Source: Oryzias latipes
Taxonomy: Eukaryota > Chordata > Actinopteri > Beloniformes > Adrianichthyidae
DNA: 64,000 nucleotides
Direction of reading: 5' to 3'
NCBI RefSeq assembly: GCF_002234675.1
Contig: NC_019872.2
Location: 12,521,950-12,585,949 of the forward strand
Made by a program: the position numbers and the translations under genes. Below are positions 30,633 through 44,600 of the stretch, one piece after another. The first letter of the stretch is position 1, and the number at the start of each line of letters is the position of its first letter. The notes under the pieces are model-generated. The model was given only the letters and a program-made list of their open reading frames with translations, searched no databases and was not told the DNA's origin.

Positions 30633-32070
30633 TATGGAGCCCGTGTCCTGACATTAAAAAATTAAAATATATCTTGTTCCCACGAAATACTATTCCGTTC
30701 CCACAAGATAATATTGCGTTCCCACAAGATACTATTGCGTTCCCTCGAAATTATTAACTCGTGTGAACGAAATATCGAATTCTTTCGAACGCAATCATTA
30801 TTCACGTCATAAGTCATTCATAAACACGGATATGCTCTCTGTCCGGCCGCAAAAGCCGCTTTCAGCGGTAACTTCCGTGTCTCTGTGACCCACATTTGTT
30901 CAAGAAAGGAAATAGAAAAACAAGAATGAACCGGACTTAGCTTTTAACTCCTAGCATTACAAACATGGCTGTGAGCAATATCCCGTCATGCATCACACAT
31001 ACCCAAGATGCATTACGGCCAATCACCGTGTTCCTGTAACTGAGGTGTAACAACAAGACCAATGATTGGCTGATCGAAATGCATCTTGGGTAAGCGTGAT
31101 GCATCTTGGGATATTGCTCACATCCATGTTTGTGATGCTATGAGCATAAGTCTGGTAAGTGAAGTAGCCAGCCTAATCTTATGATATTTTTCTGATTTTC
31201 ATCGGGACAATAATAGATCGATCATTCTAACTTTTATTTTTACTCCTATTGAATGCTCACAGAGACACGGAAGTAGCGGCAGAAAGCGGATTTTGCAGCA
31301 AGATGGACGGAGAGCGTACCAGGATCGTGTGAATGAACGTTATTTCCGATCGATGCTCTTGTGCTTTTTAAAATAAATAAATCTGATCTCTAAACATCCT
31401 CTGTGTCTTGTAATGTAATGCAATGTAATGAGACACACACAGACAGAAATGTGAAGGTATCTGTAAATCTATGACGTGAATAACAGGATAAATGATCGGC
31501 TAGTTAGCATGTAGCCTTCGTAAAGCGACTGCTAAAGAGTAAGTTAATAAAAGACAAGTCCTGAATATTATTATTCCTATTCGACCCTAAACTACAATAT
31601 CAGCTGGCTGTCTGTCTACCGGCCAGCTAGCTGCCTGAATGCCGGCAAGACAAGCAAAAGAGCTCCACAGCGGAGCTAGGAACTATGTCCGGTGAATCGT
31701 ATGGCAAGGCAGCAAGCTTAGGTATCATAAATCTTATATATTTTTATATTCATTGAGACAATAATCATTGATCATCATTCTTGTTTTTCTATTTCCTTTC
31801 TTGAACAAATGTGGGTCACAGAGACACGGAAGTTACCGCTGAAAGCGGCTTTTGGGGCCGGACAGAGAGCATATCCGTGTTTATGAATGACTTATGACGT
31901 GAATAATTATTGCGTTCGAACGAATTAATTTTTTCGTTCGCACAAGTTAATCATTTCAAGGGAACGCAAAAGTATCAAGTGGGAATGCAATATTATCTTG
32001 TGGGAATGGAATCGTATTTTGTGGGAACAAGATATATTGTAATTTTTTAATGTCATTACACGGGCTCCGT
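30633..32070. mobile_element. Non-autonomous element with 294-bp inverted arms
   Basis: Arms at 30,636-30,929 and 31,775-32,068 are inverted copies of equal length. They run from GGAGCCCGTGT at the tips to CAAGAATGA at the inner ends. The 7-bp word ATGTTCT flanks both sides (30,626-30,632 and 32,071-32,077), consistent with a 7-9 bp target duplication. The 845-bp core has its own inverted pair (30,951-31,015 against 31,078-31,140, around ATGCATCTTGGG) and a third, diverged copy of an arm segment at 31,256-31,335. No open frame resembles a transposase. Superfamily unresolved (hAT or MULE by duplication length). Confidence 0.8.
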
Positions 32071-32339
32071 ATGTTCTAAAATCAACATCAGAAAATGACC
32101 AGACTGAAACCTTTGGTACTCTCTTGTGCAATACATTTTACTACATTTTGTAGTATATGTGACCCAAAAAAAATTGAATTGAAAGTTCCCTCAAAACTAA
32201 TAAGTTTTTGTTTTAAAAAAAATCCCTAATTGTCTGCAGCAGTGGTTATAATGTTGAGTCTGTTAGTTTAAACAAGTTTAAAAGTGCTAATTCTCTGTAT
32301 TTCCACAAGTTTTTTATTTTATCCCGGGATAACTTTTTT

Positions 32340-32561
32340 TTCCCACAGCACTCTAAGGCTTCACGAAGGCTTCACGAATGACACCGTGAAAACGGAGAAC
32401 CTCCCCCTTCATGTCGTAAACTGCTTTCACTTCTTCCTACCTGCCCCTTTGCTGTATGGACGGGCTCTGGAGTTTGTGGTTTTTGACCTCGTGTCGTCAA
32501 ACGCAGCTGAGACACTGATCTACCTTCTTCTCACGCCGGCAAGGTTGCTCCTCTCAGGGTC
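32340..32561 (+). promoter_or_regulatory. Likely alcam 5' UTR / proximal promoter region
   Basis: The 220 bp before the alcam ATG are GC-richer than the flanks and contain a short direct repeat (AAGGCTTCACG twice near 32,357). No TATA box or initiator can be assigned with confidence. The ATG context is GGTCATGG. Confidence 0.35.
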
Positions 32562-32607
32562 ATGGATTTGACTGCGTTCCTCCCGCTGGTTCTCCTCTGC
32601 GTCGCAG
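32562..32607 (+). CDS. alcam: alcam exon 1: start codon and signal peptide
   Basis: Encodes [15 protein letters not shown], a short hydrophobic leader, ending at GCAG|GTAAGC. The junction gives V-Q-G-H-E-N-I-T with the next exon. Support is the in-phase join and the leader character. Confidence 0.85.
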
Positions 32608-35600
32608 GTAAGCCTCGTTAGATCAAAGGCGAGTCGAAGCTCACCTGCTTGAATTACTTTACTCTCCAAAATGCCTCGAAGCCTGCCTGTCTGAGTACGA
32701 AACTGTCGGCTCCTTCAGGGGAAACTGGGAAAAAAGAGGTTCCGCTCGCGCTAAAGTGAAACATTTCCTCTTAAAAGCGACTCAGAGCCTAACCTAGAGG
32801 AGAATTTTGCTTTTCAAATTTAAAAATAAAAGCTTGACGTCTTCACAATTTCTTGTGTTTGGTTATTACTGTGCGTTTTATCATGGTAACATGACTAATA
32901 ATGTAACTTCAAAGTCGTTTTGTTTCTAGAGAATAAAAGTCGGAAAGTCAGTGACTTCAGATGAATGAATGACTTCAAATGAATGTCTTTTGTGTTATCC
33001 GTCAAGATCAACGCAATTCTCCATAACATGTGATTTACTGTGAACAATACTTGAACTACACCAAACTGAACCATCTTTCAAAAGAAACTACTGTCATTGA
33101 AGGAGATTTTGGAATCTCATAATCATAACTATTGATAATAGTTCGGCTACCAGTGAGTATGATAACATCGTCCATAAAGATGTTGATACATAGCGATTGC
33201 ATTGACTCTATCAGAATTACAGTCAGCATGTGTTCGAATAAAGAATTCATTAACGATTCACAGAGTATTCAGAATTACAGAAGTCAAGCAAACTCTAAAA
33301 AACAAACAAACAAAAGAAAAAACAATGGTTATACTTTGGATGACACATCAAAACTATTTCAGTAAAATGCCATCCAACTGCAAAACCTGATGGGTGAGTT
33401 TGGTAGTTCCGTCTTAACTTAACCCATAAGAGCCCATGGTGACTTCAGTGGAACAGAACAATATCAGAAATGGATTCTGTGTCATAAAATAAACATTTAT
33501 ATATATACATAAAAGTTTATAAATGTCTTCCTAATGGTACTCAGGGGTTATAAAAAATATTCTTCAATGTTTCTGACGTTTAAATATATTGAGAGGAGGA
33601 TATGGTAAGTTGCAAAGTAGCGACATATGGCATGAAGTTTAACAGTTTCAAGCATATGTCATAGGGTCACAATGCTTTAAGGTGAAGATAAACTCAATTT
33701 TCTTTTTCTGTTTCCCCACCTGAACACAACTCACTCCATTATTTTCCCAGTCAGCACGGTGAAGTAAATTTATGTAAACACAGTTTAAATAGCTTTCCAT
33801 TCATCCCATTCTCACTAGCCTGAAGATGAAAAACAAGGTGTGGTTGATCTGCAAATAAAAGTGGGAAAAAAAGTTTAAATTGGTGTGGATTGAACTTTGT
33901 GCTGCACTGGGGAAAAGCTGTGGCCTCATACGGCCCATGTTTGTACCAGGCGGGGCAGGGATTCCCCTTCTGATGTGATGACCTAACCAGAAAAGCACCT
34001 GACTCTCCAAAATGATAGCACCCAAAAATACAGGGACGGGTCTTCAAAAGTAGAACTGATATCAGTCATGTGTGAACGGTTGCCCTTAGACACAAGACAC
34101 TCCTTAGGTGAGGAAGTGTGACTCACAGGAGACTGGTTTACATATAACTCAGAGAACCATATCATTCCACCTTAAAATGATGACACATGTCATTTGATAG
34201 CTACAAAAGCGTGACTGTGGGAGAATTTCCGCCTGAGAACTTCCAGCGCAGTGAAAAGTGCTGAGCGACATGCTAAGAAAAAAAAACATGTGGAAGAATG
34301 TCAGAGGGAGATGGCAGCAAGTGAAGGCACCATTGTACACTCAGATTTATGGGCTGTTTGTCTGTGCCTCTATTGGTAGTAATGCAGTTAGTTCCCAAAA
34401 CACTGTTTTAGTTATTCTCATTCATTGTGTTACAAATACTTGGCAAATTGCACCTAAACGTATCTAGTCAGTGTGTGAAGGCGTTTATCCACCTCCAACT
34501 GTGGAGCGGAAAATGAAAGAAAGGCAATTTCATTGTTTATGAAAAGATGTTTTAGGTTTTTTTTTCATTTAATTTAGTCACAAATGTGGTAATGGATATA
34601 AATAACAAAATGCATTATGACCAATTCAATTCAATTATATTTATAAAGCCCAATATTACAGCAATAGTCGTCTCAATAAGATTCTTACTTATAATTGTAA
34701 ACATGAAATCATAAGGAACATGAAGTCATAGAATTCAATAGGTCAATTCTAAACCATCTAAACAGACTAAACTAAACTGGGCATCCCTGCCCTTAGACCC
34801 TCCTTCGGCGTAACAAAAAAATAGACATAAATATTAGAGTATAGGTTGAAGCCCAGCTTAGTTTGTCTCTGTGTGGCCCTGCGATGGACTGGTCTGTGGT
34901 GCACCCCGCCTTCACTACCTATAGTGGTTCCAGCAACCCTGAGCCTGAGCAAGACAAGGTGGGTTTAGAAATTTGGATGAAAGGAAGTGTAACGACACAA
35001 CAATAAGTCCCTATCACAGTTTTTCCATGCTACATTTTCATCCACTTTTTGTGTTGGTTCTTCCCCTGCCTGCACATGTTGAAAGGCTTTGTGCCCCAGA
35101 GGTCACACTGGGTGTCTCAGAATGACATCAGTTCTGTAAACTAAGAGGAAGCAGTCAACTGTTGACTTTGAAAAAAATGTTCTTTGGGCTCGCCCACAAC
35201 TCTCAGGTGAATTTCTGATGAACTATCGTACTGTTTGTTGTGCACCATGGGTTCTTGAGGGTTAAAATATATTAAGAACAACTTAGGACTGAGGATGGAT
35301 CCCTGAAGCACCCCAATAACTTTTTTAATTTTAATTTCTATTTGACTTTTTTAACATACTGACATCTAACCCTCTCTCCAACAAACTAGTGTTAAAATAC
35401 TTTTTTTTTTACCTTCCACATACTTTTATGTTGACTTAAAAATTGCCTCAACAAGGTTTACAGCCAGTGTGGTGCATCAGTTATTTTTGATTTTCACATA
35501 GTAGACTGTGTTTTCAAAGAATCCTTCATATCTTAAAACAAAAATAATTACTCTAAAGTAAAAAATAAACTACAGTTTTTAATTAAAGTGTGATAAAGGA

Positions 35601-38600
35601 AAATTCCAGAATGATCTGACTAGAAAATGTTTCAGAATTTTCAATCATTCTTTTTTTTGTGCTCATGCAAAAAGTAGAACCAATTTTCCCTGTTCCTACC
35701 CAAAAGTTTCTGGTTCCGCATCTCATTTATCAATCGGTCAATCAATCAATCAAACTTTATTTATAAAGCACTTTTCATATAAAAGCACAACACAAAGTGC
35801 TTTACATTCAAACAAAACAAAATAATATAAAAACAAGCATGAAAATTAAAAAAAACAAGCACAAAAAGAAAAAAAAAGAAAATAGGGCCCCCTCCCTGTA
35901 CCTACAGACAGCCCCCCACTCCTTTCACACATCCAACCCCCTAACTGATGGGGAAAGACAATGAGAAAAGAGAAATAGGCAGAGCACGAAAACAATTTAG
36001 ACCCTACAGGACCTTTGTACAGAACAAATGATCAGTGTTTGTAGAAGAACAACAGTAAGAAACAGACAGTTTTGAATTGTAAATGAAAATTCCAAATGAA
36101 GAATTAGAAATAAAAATAAACATGACATGAATATTTTTAAATCTTCCTAATAGGTGCATCATTGATACAGCCATTTATTTCGTAATATTTATGCACCAAA
36201 CTCATTATTTGAAAAACTTCCCTCAGTTTGCTAAGTTTTTTTTTCTTTTTTAAATACATCAGTATTTAAAAGTAACATCAGAAACATCAGTTACAGTCAC
36301 CAACGTGAACTTTGACAACACATTTCTCGGAAAAATCCAGAACATCTAAAACTCTTGTATCTATTATGTAATGTAAGGTTATAATTACCTTTTGTTTGAA
36401 TTTTGGCCGTACACCTGGAAATAGTTGTTTTTATTGGTTGTTTTATTGGTAAATTATATTATATTTTATTTATTTTACGTAACTTTCCTTACAAGTTGAG
36501 TGTATTGTAATTCCAAAAAATCAACATTTTAAGGAAGCCTCTTCTGTTAAGCTTTACTTTTCAGATGTACTTAATTAAAAATGAAAGACTTTGGAATAGA
36601 AAAATCAATTCTCTGAAAGTACATTGTTTTGTGTGGTGGTGTTCTGGATAAAAACAGACCTAAGAACAGAGTATTACAAATTGCACTGTGTCCTACTCTG
36701 CTTGGCTCCACTGGGACTCATCATCAACCTATTTCACTGTGAAAAGGATCTGCATTCCTCACTTTTTCTCCAAATATCTTTCTGTCCAGTAATAAATCGG
36801 TTTTCATGTACCGGTAGTTTTACATTTTTGGAACCTGACACACAAATGATGTAATTTAATTTTCAAACTGCTGTTGGTTTCAAGTTGCCACAGATACAGG
36901 CAATACTACTTTAGTTTTCCCCAATACTTAATGTTAGGGAAAAGTATAAGTTAAGGCTTTAAAAAAAATCATCAGATTTGTTGAAATCTAAATATTGTGA
37001 GGGTCAGTCTAAAACTATTGAAATGTGTTATTGGTTATTCTGTCATTTTTACTTCTGGAAGGAAAATGATCGGAAGAAAAAAATAAAACAAAAGTTGGTG
37101 GCAACTCAATTCCTCATAGCTGTAAGTGATATTCAAAGTATTAAAGTGACTTAATAGGGTAGAGAATAATTCTTGGGGGAAAAAAGTTGGATTTTCAGAG
37201 AAAAGAAGAAGAAGCTACGCACCTCATGGCAACGTGACCAAGTTTCATCCTTTGGTGGAACCTCCACATACCATTGCTCTGATTCACAGCCTCAAGGCCT
37301 CAACAAAACCAACTTCACTACATTCCTGTTATGCAGCCACTGTAATTAAGCTCCTCAGAATTTGTCTATTGACATGCTGTATGAAGATCACCATGCTCTT
37401 TATCATAAATAAACGCTTAACTGGTGCTCCACTGGGCCACTAGTTCACTATTGGTTGAACATGGTTAAGCTTCTTGGTGCTTTTTTTAAAGTAAATGTAT
37501 CAGTTTCTCTGTGTTGTTTGTTGTTCTGCATGTTTTTGGAGGCTCCAGTCAAACCTGCCTTTGTACACTAAGGCTGTCATCAAGCCTTTAAGGCTATGTC
37601 TGAATTCCCTACCTACTCCCTAACTACTAAAAAACTATATAGTGTGGGACTATCACGTGTCCTGGATTTTAAAAACAATATGAGCACCATGCTCACTGCA
37701 GTTTTTGTATTTTAAACGGCAAATATGACATCACCGATTTCCTAAAGTAAAAACCTATTCCATATGAACATTTTACAAAGACTATTTATGAATCCACTGT
37801 GTTCTGAAGATGTAAACTTGAATGATTTAAAAAAAATATATTAAAATGCTTTTTTTTCACATGAAAAATTGTTCAAAGGCAATGCATTGTGGTCTATATT
37901 CGCCAATCTACTGCGCATTGATGACTTTTTTACAGAGACTTCTGGGAAATTTCTAAGGCACTCCATTTTGGAAGTGTGGATTTGGACAGCAGCACTACAA
38001 AATGGCACAGGCACTATATAGTGCACTAAGTAGTGAAGGAATTCAGACACAACCTACATTTGCGGTGTCTCTTCCCAATCTTGATTCATTTTTAGAGTCA
38101 CAGGTTGAGCTGAAGCGTCATATACTGTAAAGTCACATGAAACCGATGCAACAACAAGAGCTGCTCCAGCCAGAACCAGGAAGCCATGAAACTGAAAGAA
38201 GTTGAGCTTTGAAAGGCACGTCTTGAATTTCAGAGTCAGATTTTTCTGTAGATTTTCCTTTTCTTTTTTTCCTCTCCACATACATATAATTGGATTTGGG
38301 AAGATTTAGCTGTTTTTTCCTGTTTAGAATCAGATTTATTCAGTAGCTATAACAAGTTAGCAAGAAATCAGGCTGCAGATTTTAGCCTCTTTCCTATAAA
38401 GAAATCTGGAGTTAAGTGCATTTCCCGCTCCGATCATCTTATGAGGTTTTTCAAAGCGTTTCCAGTGGTCTTTAATTATGATTATGCCGGTTTTAGCCAC
38501 ACCAAAAAATGTCTGTCATTTACTAGGACATAGTTTTGGCAGAGCAGCAGTAGTTCATTAAAAATTCACCACTGAGTTGAGGGTGGGACTCAGTTATGAA

Positions 38601-41600
38601 GCGGAGCAGGAAGCTGGTGGCCCGCCCAGCGTATTTTCGACATCACAACTAAGGTCTTTTCCTCCCAGCTTTTTTTTCTTTTATCTGCTCCTGGTTCACA
38701 ACAATTTGAAAAAAGAAAAAAAAATACTTAATATATGTCTTGCCACAAGAACACGTTAAAAACACAATTTTCATCATCTTTAAACTTCATTTCTCTTTTG
38801 AACTCAGTTAAACTATCTCTGCTTCCGGTCCTGGACCTCCGCTGAGTAACCGACTCCCCTCATCCAAAATGTGACCAATATGGAGAATAATGGAAACTGG
38901 TATTTCCCAGAGATTCAAATTCCTTTCCTTAGAGGCTAATTAGCTGCAATTTTCTCGGACATTGCCTCCAGAGTTCCAAAAACAAGAGTGATAGTATCCA
39001 TTGTTTGTTTAGATTAAGGGGTTATGAAGTAATGAAAGACATTTTTGTTTGTTTTGGTTTTTTTAACAAGGGACTCAGAGGTTTGTGTGGCCCAAAAGGA
39101 CAAGGATCTTGCTGCTCCTCAGACAGGCTGGTGGCTCCCCATCCTGCTGACTGAAACAGTTCATTCTCTTCCTCTGCATCTGTGCAGTCCGTTTGCTCAA
39201 CACACTAAAGGAGGTTGTTGCTTCTGTGGGAAATTTTGTAGCCGAGGCCCAAACACAGTGATGAAAGACATTATTTTTTGGTGTACTTTTGGAACAAATA
39301 GGAAGTTGCTTTGTGTGGGTGCGTGTTCCCCCTGCCAGAAATCATCTGCTCTTTGTCAGCTGTCTTCCGGCACTATAGCCATGACCCCTGACAAGAACAT
39401 TTCATGTGATTTAAGAGCACTTGAACTCTGGCACAAAAATGACCATCATAGTACTTCCCACTGAAAATGTATTTTTTTAAATCAGAAACCATTTCACAGA
39501 AATTATAAAATAAATTACTGATTAAATACAATTGGGAACAATTAATGAAAAAACCTGAAACCATATCGTCTACGAAAGGCTGATTCTGCATTTCAGACCT
39601 ACAAAATTAATTTGCAACTAGACTCCATAAGATTTTGTAAAAATAACTGGGGCGAGACTTTGCTTTTCTTTCAAGAGTATGTTTTTGTTTTTCAAAAATT
39701 CAACACATAAGTCTTGTAAATGAAAAATATAAGTATTCTGACACTTATCATCATTTATCAATCTGTCTTCCTTTTGTTGAGAAGCACTTTGGTACCCCAA
39801 AGGAGTTGTAAAGTGCTTTATAACTAAAGACTCATTCATTCATTCATTCATTCATTCATTCATTCATTCATTCATTCATTCATTCATTCATTATGTCAAT
39901 TGGGATGTCAACATTGGTTACAAACTGCTGTTTCCACTGAACCGGGTTTAGTTTAATTTGGAATCTGTTTTTAAATGGTGCAGAGGGAATCTTCCTTGTA
40001 GAACGCTTCTTTGGATATGTGTTATCTGGAATATTTCAGCAGAAGTGAAAGTTCAGCCAGGACTGGTTGTTGGTCATCACAAATTCTTATGTCCTCTTGA
40101 TCATCACTAGTCAACCACTATCAAAGGAACTTCTGTAGCCCATCATAAGAGCTGTCAAGTTGAAATGACTCATTTTCCTCCATTACCACCATAGCAGAGC
40201 CCTAAAGCAGTTTTTCTCCTCCCTCACATGGAACCTTTTCAGTTCCTTGTAAGGTTTCTCTAAAGTCCTCTTCATCACCTCCAGGGTTGATTCTGTGCTG
40301 CTTCCTAAAAATGTACACTCCCCTGTCATTTACACTGTCTACCGTTCTCAATAAATGTGGAAATCAATCAACACTGTGCAACTCTAAATTTCCCTTCGGG
40401 GATCAATAAAATTGTTCTTGAATCTTGAATCTTCAACTAAATTGTGTGAATTCTAGAATAAATGTCTTAAATGTGTGTTAATGGTAGAGGGCATCTAAGA
40501 CATCATTGGAGTTAAAAAAAAAAGTCTGTGGTATTTGACCCTAAAGGTCATTTAGGTGATAACAATAATAGTCTGACCATACTTTTATTAAGTCACACTT
40601 TTCATATAGATGTAGCCCTTTGGTAAATTTTATTCTCTTATATAGACAATTTTCATCTCTAAAAGTTTAAATCCATAACCTAAACGATAAGGTTTGTGTT
40701 GTAGATTTAAAAAAAACAGTATCGCTGATGTCTGCCAGGGAGTCTGTTGGTGAGCTGGATATCACTAGTGACCCTCAGATTTCTCCATATCTTTGTGAGG
40801 ATGAGAACAGAACCCTGTGACACACCAGTGGAGAAGCAGTGGGAGCTAAAATCCTCCCCCTGGCAGAATACTTTCATAGTTTTTCAAGTATGTTGGAGTA
40901 AAGCCAACTGAGAGCCGCGGTAGATATGTGCAGTGTCAAGCAGAAAAGCCAAGCATGAAGCAAACAAGGATTGGTCTGAAGCTTCAGCTATGCAAAGACA
41001 GTTTCTGTAAAATGACCCCACCTATAATTTAGTTGAATTCCCCTCATGGTCTTGACCTGAGATAGAAGAAGGCGGACTGTTTTGTAATTAAGGGCTCCAT
41101 GTGGGTTATCTAAGCAGTCCCAGTTAAGAAAAATACCTCAAAGATTTTTGGCATTCCTCGGTTAAGTATGGACCCAAGACGCAGAAAAAAATCCATCTTA
41201 CAAATGTCTAGGTGTTTGTTTGTGTGAATTAGAGTTGTGATCGATCTTTTTGTTTGTATGAATAGTAACCCTGTATTATTGTTTCATTTCAGTGCAAGGA
41301 CATGAAAATATCACCGCATGGTATGGAAAGACCATCACCGTACCCTGCAATGGTGGAAAGGTGCCTGTAGATGGTTTGGTTTTTGTCAAGTGGAAATACG
41401 TAAGTATCTTCAGTTTGTTTTTTTGTTTGTTTGTAGTCTTTTAAAATAATGTTGTAATTTTTTTGTTTATTGATTTTGGGTAGCAGCAAATAACAGTCAC
41501 CCAAAAAAAAAATTGGAAAAGAAATTTATACAATTGCCAAATTTGACCCCCATGGGGTTTTCATGAATTAAAATATTGGCCAGTGGAAGTTACTGCATTT

Positions 41601-44600
41601 GAAACTTTAGTGTTTCCTGTAGGTTTAGAGTCACATGCTACAGGAAGTTTAAATAAAATCAATTATTCCTTAATTTAATTTAATGCATTTACAGCAAGCT
41701 GTCTTATTCTGTGTTAAGATAACGTAAAACTATGACCAAAAAAACCTACTTTTCAATATGGTGTTTCTGCTCAGAAGGACGCTTTTAATTCTGCATTCTT
41801 GTCTCACCACTTATACTGCCTCCCAATCTCTTTCTTTACGGACTCATGCTTTAGGCAAAGGACGATGGGACCCCAGGAGATCTATTGATTAAACAAAGCA
41901 CCAGCGATCAGGTCACTATTCTGGCTTCAGAGGAATATGCTTCTCGCATCAGCATGGAGAAGGATTTCTCCTTGCTCATCAGCCAAGCATCACTCAGAGA
42001 TCAGAGAATCTTCACCTGTATGGCAGTGTCCCCCTCTAACGTGAACGAGTATTCCGTCAATGTTGAAGTGAAGAGTACGTTTAAAAGTGACTTCTAACTT
42101 TACGATTTCTGTGTCGAATTAAGCTACTTCGTTTCTGTTAGTTATTTTTTTCACAAAATGCTTTACAGGTTATAGAAAAAAAATTAAAAGTTAACATTTA
42201 TCTGAAGCTAAACTACAAAAAAACAATCCATTCAGACATTAACTTCATCTATGACGTTTTACAACAGGAACTAAAAACTGACTTTATTTTATCTCATCTG
42301 AAAAACAAACTGCCATAACTTTTGATTATCAAATGCCTTTTGTTATGTTTGCAGAAAAACCGTCTTCAGTGGAGATAATTGACAAGCCGGAAGCACTGAA
42401 GAAGGATATACTGACCACAGTAAGATAACGCTTTGTTTTTAGGTTTAGATGATTTTATGCAGAGAATTACACCACATTTTTGGAAAATTAGAAAAAGCTG
42501 TCCCCCAAATATTAAGTCAATATTATTATTTACAAAGATTAAGAAACCATCAATACAAGCTTCTTGAAGTAACTCAAAAATAACAAAAGCAATATTGTTA
42601 AATGAAATCTTGAGCTCCTCAAATATTTCCCTGCGCCCTGGTATTGTGAATGCTGGCCCATCTGGGCTGTAAGCACCCCGCACAACTTATGTACTGCTTC
42701 CATGCTATGGAAAGAGGAAATTCTTATTTTTGGAACACAAATGAATAATAACTCATCAATAATAATATTGTTTGAAATACTTATATTTGATCCTTTAATT
42801 TGTAATGGCCTTCCACTCAGCTGTTCTCATTTGCCCCCCTACCAAACTCGTCTGCCCCCCTCCCCCCTTCATATAAAATGTTCTAGCTCAGCCACGGTTT
42901 TAGTGTCTGGAAAAACAGCAAATATTTATTGCTTTTTCTTCTTCTTTTTCTTTAAAATAATGAACGTCTTTGACAGTTATTCAGTATCTGACACAAAAAC
43001 ATGTGTTTGGTTTATGGAGATGACTTAAAGATGTAGTTTTGTCGGCTAAACCAAAAGTTGCCTAAGTCCTGGAGAGGTGAGTTCACTGATTCATCAGGAA
43101 AAAGATTGAGAGGCTTTGTGTCAAGACGGAAGCAAAGCTACAAAAGGCTGACCAGCATTCTCCCAGTCAGACTTTTATGCTATTGTGATCATATAAAAGC
43201 CACTCCTCCTCACACAAAGAACACGATGGCCATAGAAAACTGCAGCTCATAAACAATGCTAACCTAGCCTGAGAACGATGGAACATTTGCCAAAATGGCC
43301 CTGTTAAGTTAACTAGAGCATTGTTGAGAGTTGGATCGGTGAATCTTTGAGTGAGTTTACACTCTTTAACACTTTAACAAAATAAAGCATTGAAAACCAA
43401 GCAATAGTGAAATGAAATAAACTGAAACCCTAAAATAATCTTAAAATTTTTGTGTCCAGATGTGATCAAACTATCAGGTTTTAAACTTGGGCTCTACATG
43501 ACTTATCTTGATTATCAATGTTTAATTAAAAAGAACTCTAACGACAATTAATGATAACCATTTAACTGCATTTATAATAGTTTAGCTTGATATTTTTATG
43601 TTTGTGTGTCCAGGTGGGAACTTGCATTGTAAAAGATTCAAATCCTGCAGCCACCATTACATGGACAAAAAATAAAAGCACCTTAAATGCTGACGGAAAA
43701 GGTAACGCTGTGTTGTTAATGATTCGTTTTGCTTTTTTATTTTAACCAATGAACCCCAATAACGTCTGAGTAGGAACACAGATGTAAAAAAAAGTATTTC
43801 CACATGTGCAGAACTAACTGTTTGAGTGTGTCAAATGTCCTCCAGGTGTCTTCATCACTCCCAGTGTGAAGGTGGATCCTGCTACAGGCCTGTCCACATC
43901 CCACTCCACGCTCCAGTATGTAGCAGCCAAAGAAGATGGTGGGGCTGTGTTCACCTGTGTGTCCACTTATGAGGGGATTCACAATGAGACCAACCTGGAA
44001 CCGCTAGCTGTTCATTGTGAGTGAAACAGAACAATCCAGTTTGTGCAAAGAAGTCCAGATGTTGTCAAATTAAGCTACGCCTGTACTCGGACAATTTAAT
44101 TAATTTTTTGGACTGAGCATTACAGAATATTAACGTAACAAATGTGAGATAGCATTTGTACTGATACAATATTAAGCTATTTAGTTCATTTAGCTGTTTT
44201 CTTTATTTTACTTGTTTCTCTTGCTCAATGAAATCCACTCTTTCTGACCAAACATCAAACAATTTCTAATCTAATACGTTTTGCAGCAACAGAAACATTT
44301 AATCAACAACTGTGCCGCTGCAGGGTCAAGATGCAGCAATGATCCTTAGTGTGTTTTAGGGAAAAACTTTTATTTTACAGCCAGCCCTTAAACATTGGGT
44401 TTACAAGGATCTATTTTGTAAAACACCTAACATATGACACAAGGCATGCACTTCTTGCTGTTGCATGGAAACCAACATATATTTAGGTTTGTTTATGCAG
44501 ACTCACAGTGGGCTGATCCAGGCTCTGCATTGTCCAATGAAGGCTGTCATAAATAACAATGGTCAAGGTTTTTGTCAAAGTGAGGTTACGTGTGCGAGTG

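Larger units (their letters stand above)
23860..32561. other. cblb 3' UTR and cblb-alcam intergenic region
   Basis: No further coding gene is supported over 8.7 kb. The first part after the stop is presumably cblb 3' UTR; several AATAAA words occur (for example 25,661 and 26,565) and none can be singled out. Later parts contain the mobile elements listed separately. Sequence immediately before 32,562 is the likely alcam 5' UTR. Confidence 0.7.
32608..41292 (+). other. alcam intron 1 (8.7 kb)
   Basis: Long first intron with no recognised exon. It contains several LINE 3'-end fragments, one family A MITE fragment and a CATT microsatellite, listed separately. Sequence at 39,045-39,460 is open in one frame for 139 codons but shows no protein family features. 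Confidence 0.75.

Noticed and set aside
39045-39464. 139-codon frame in alcam intron 1
   Set aside because: No family features, no supporting splice sites and no match to Ig-domain sequence.
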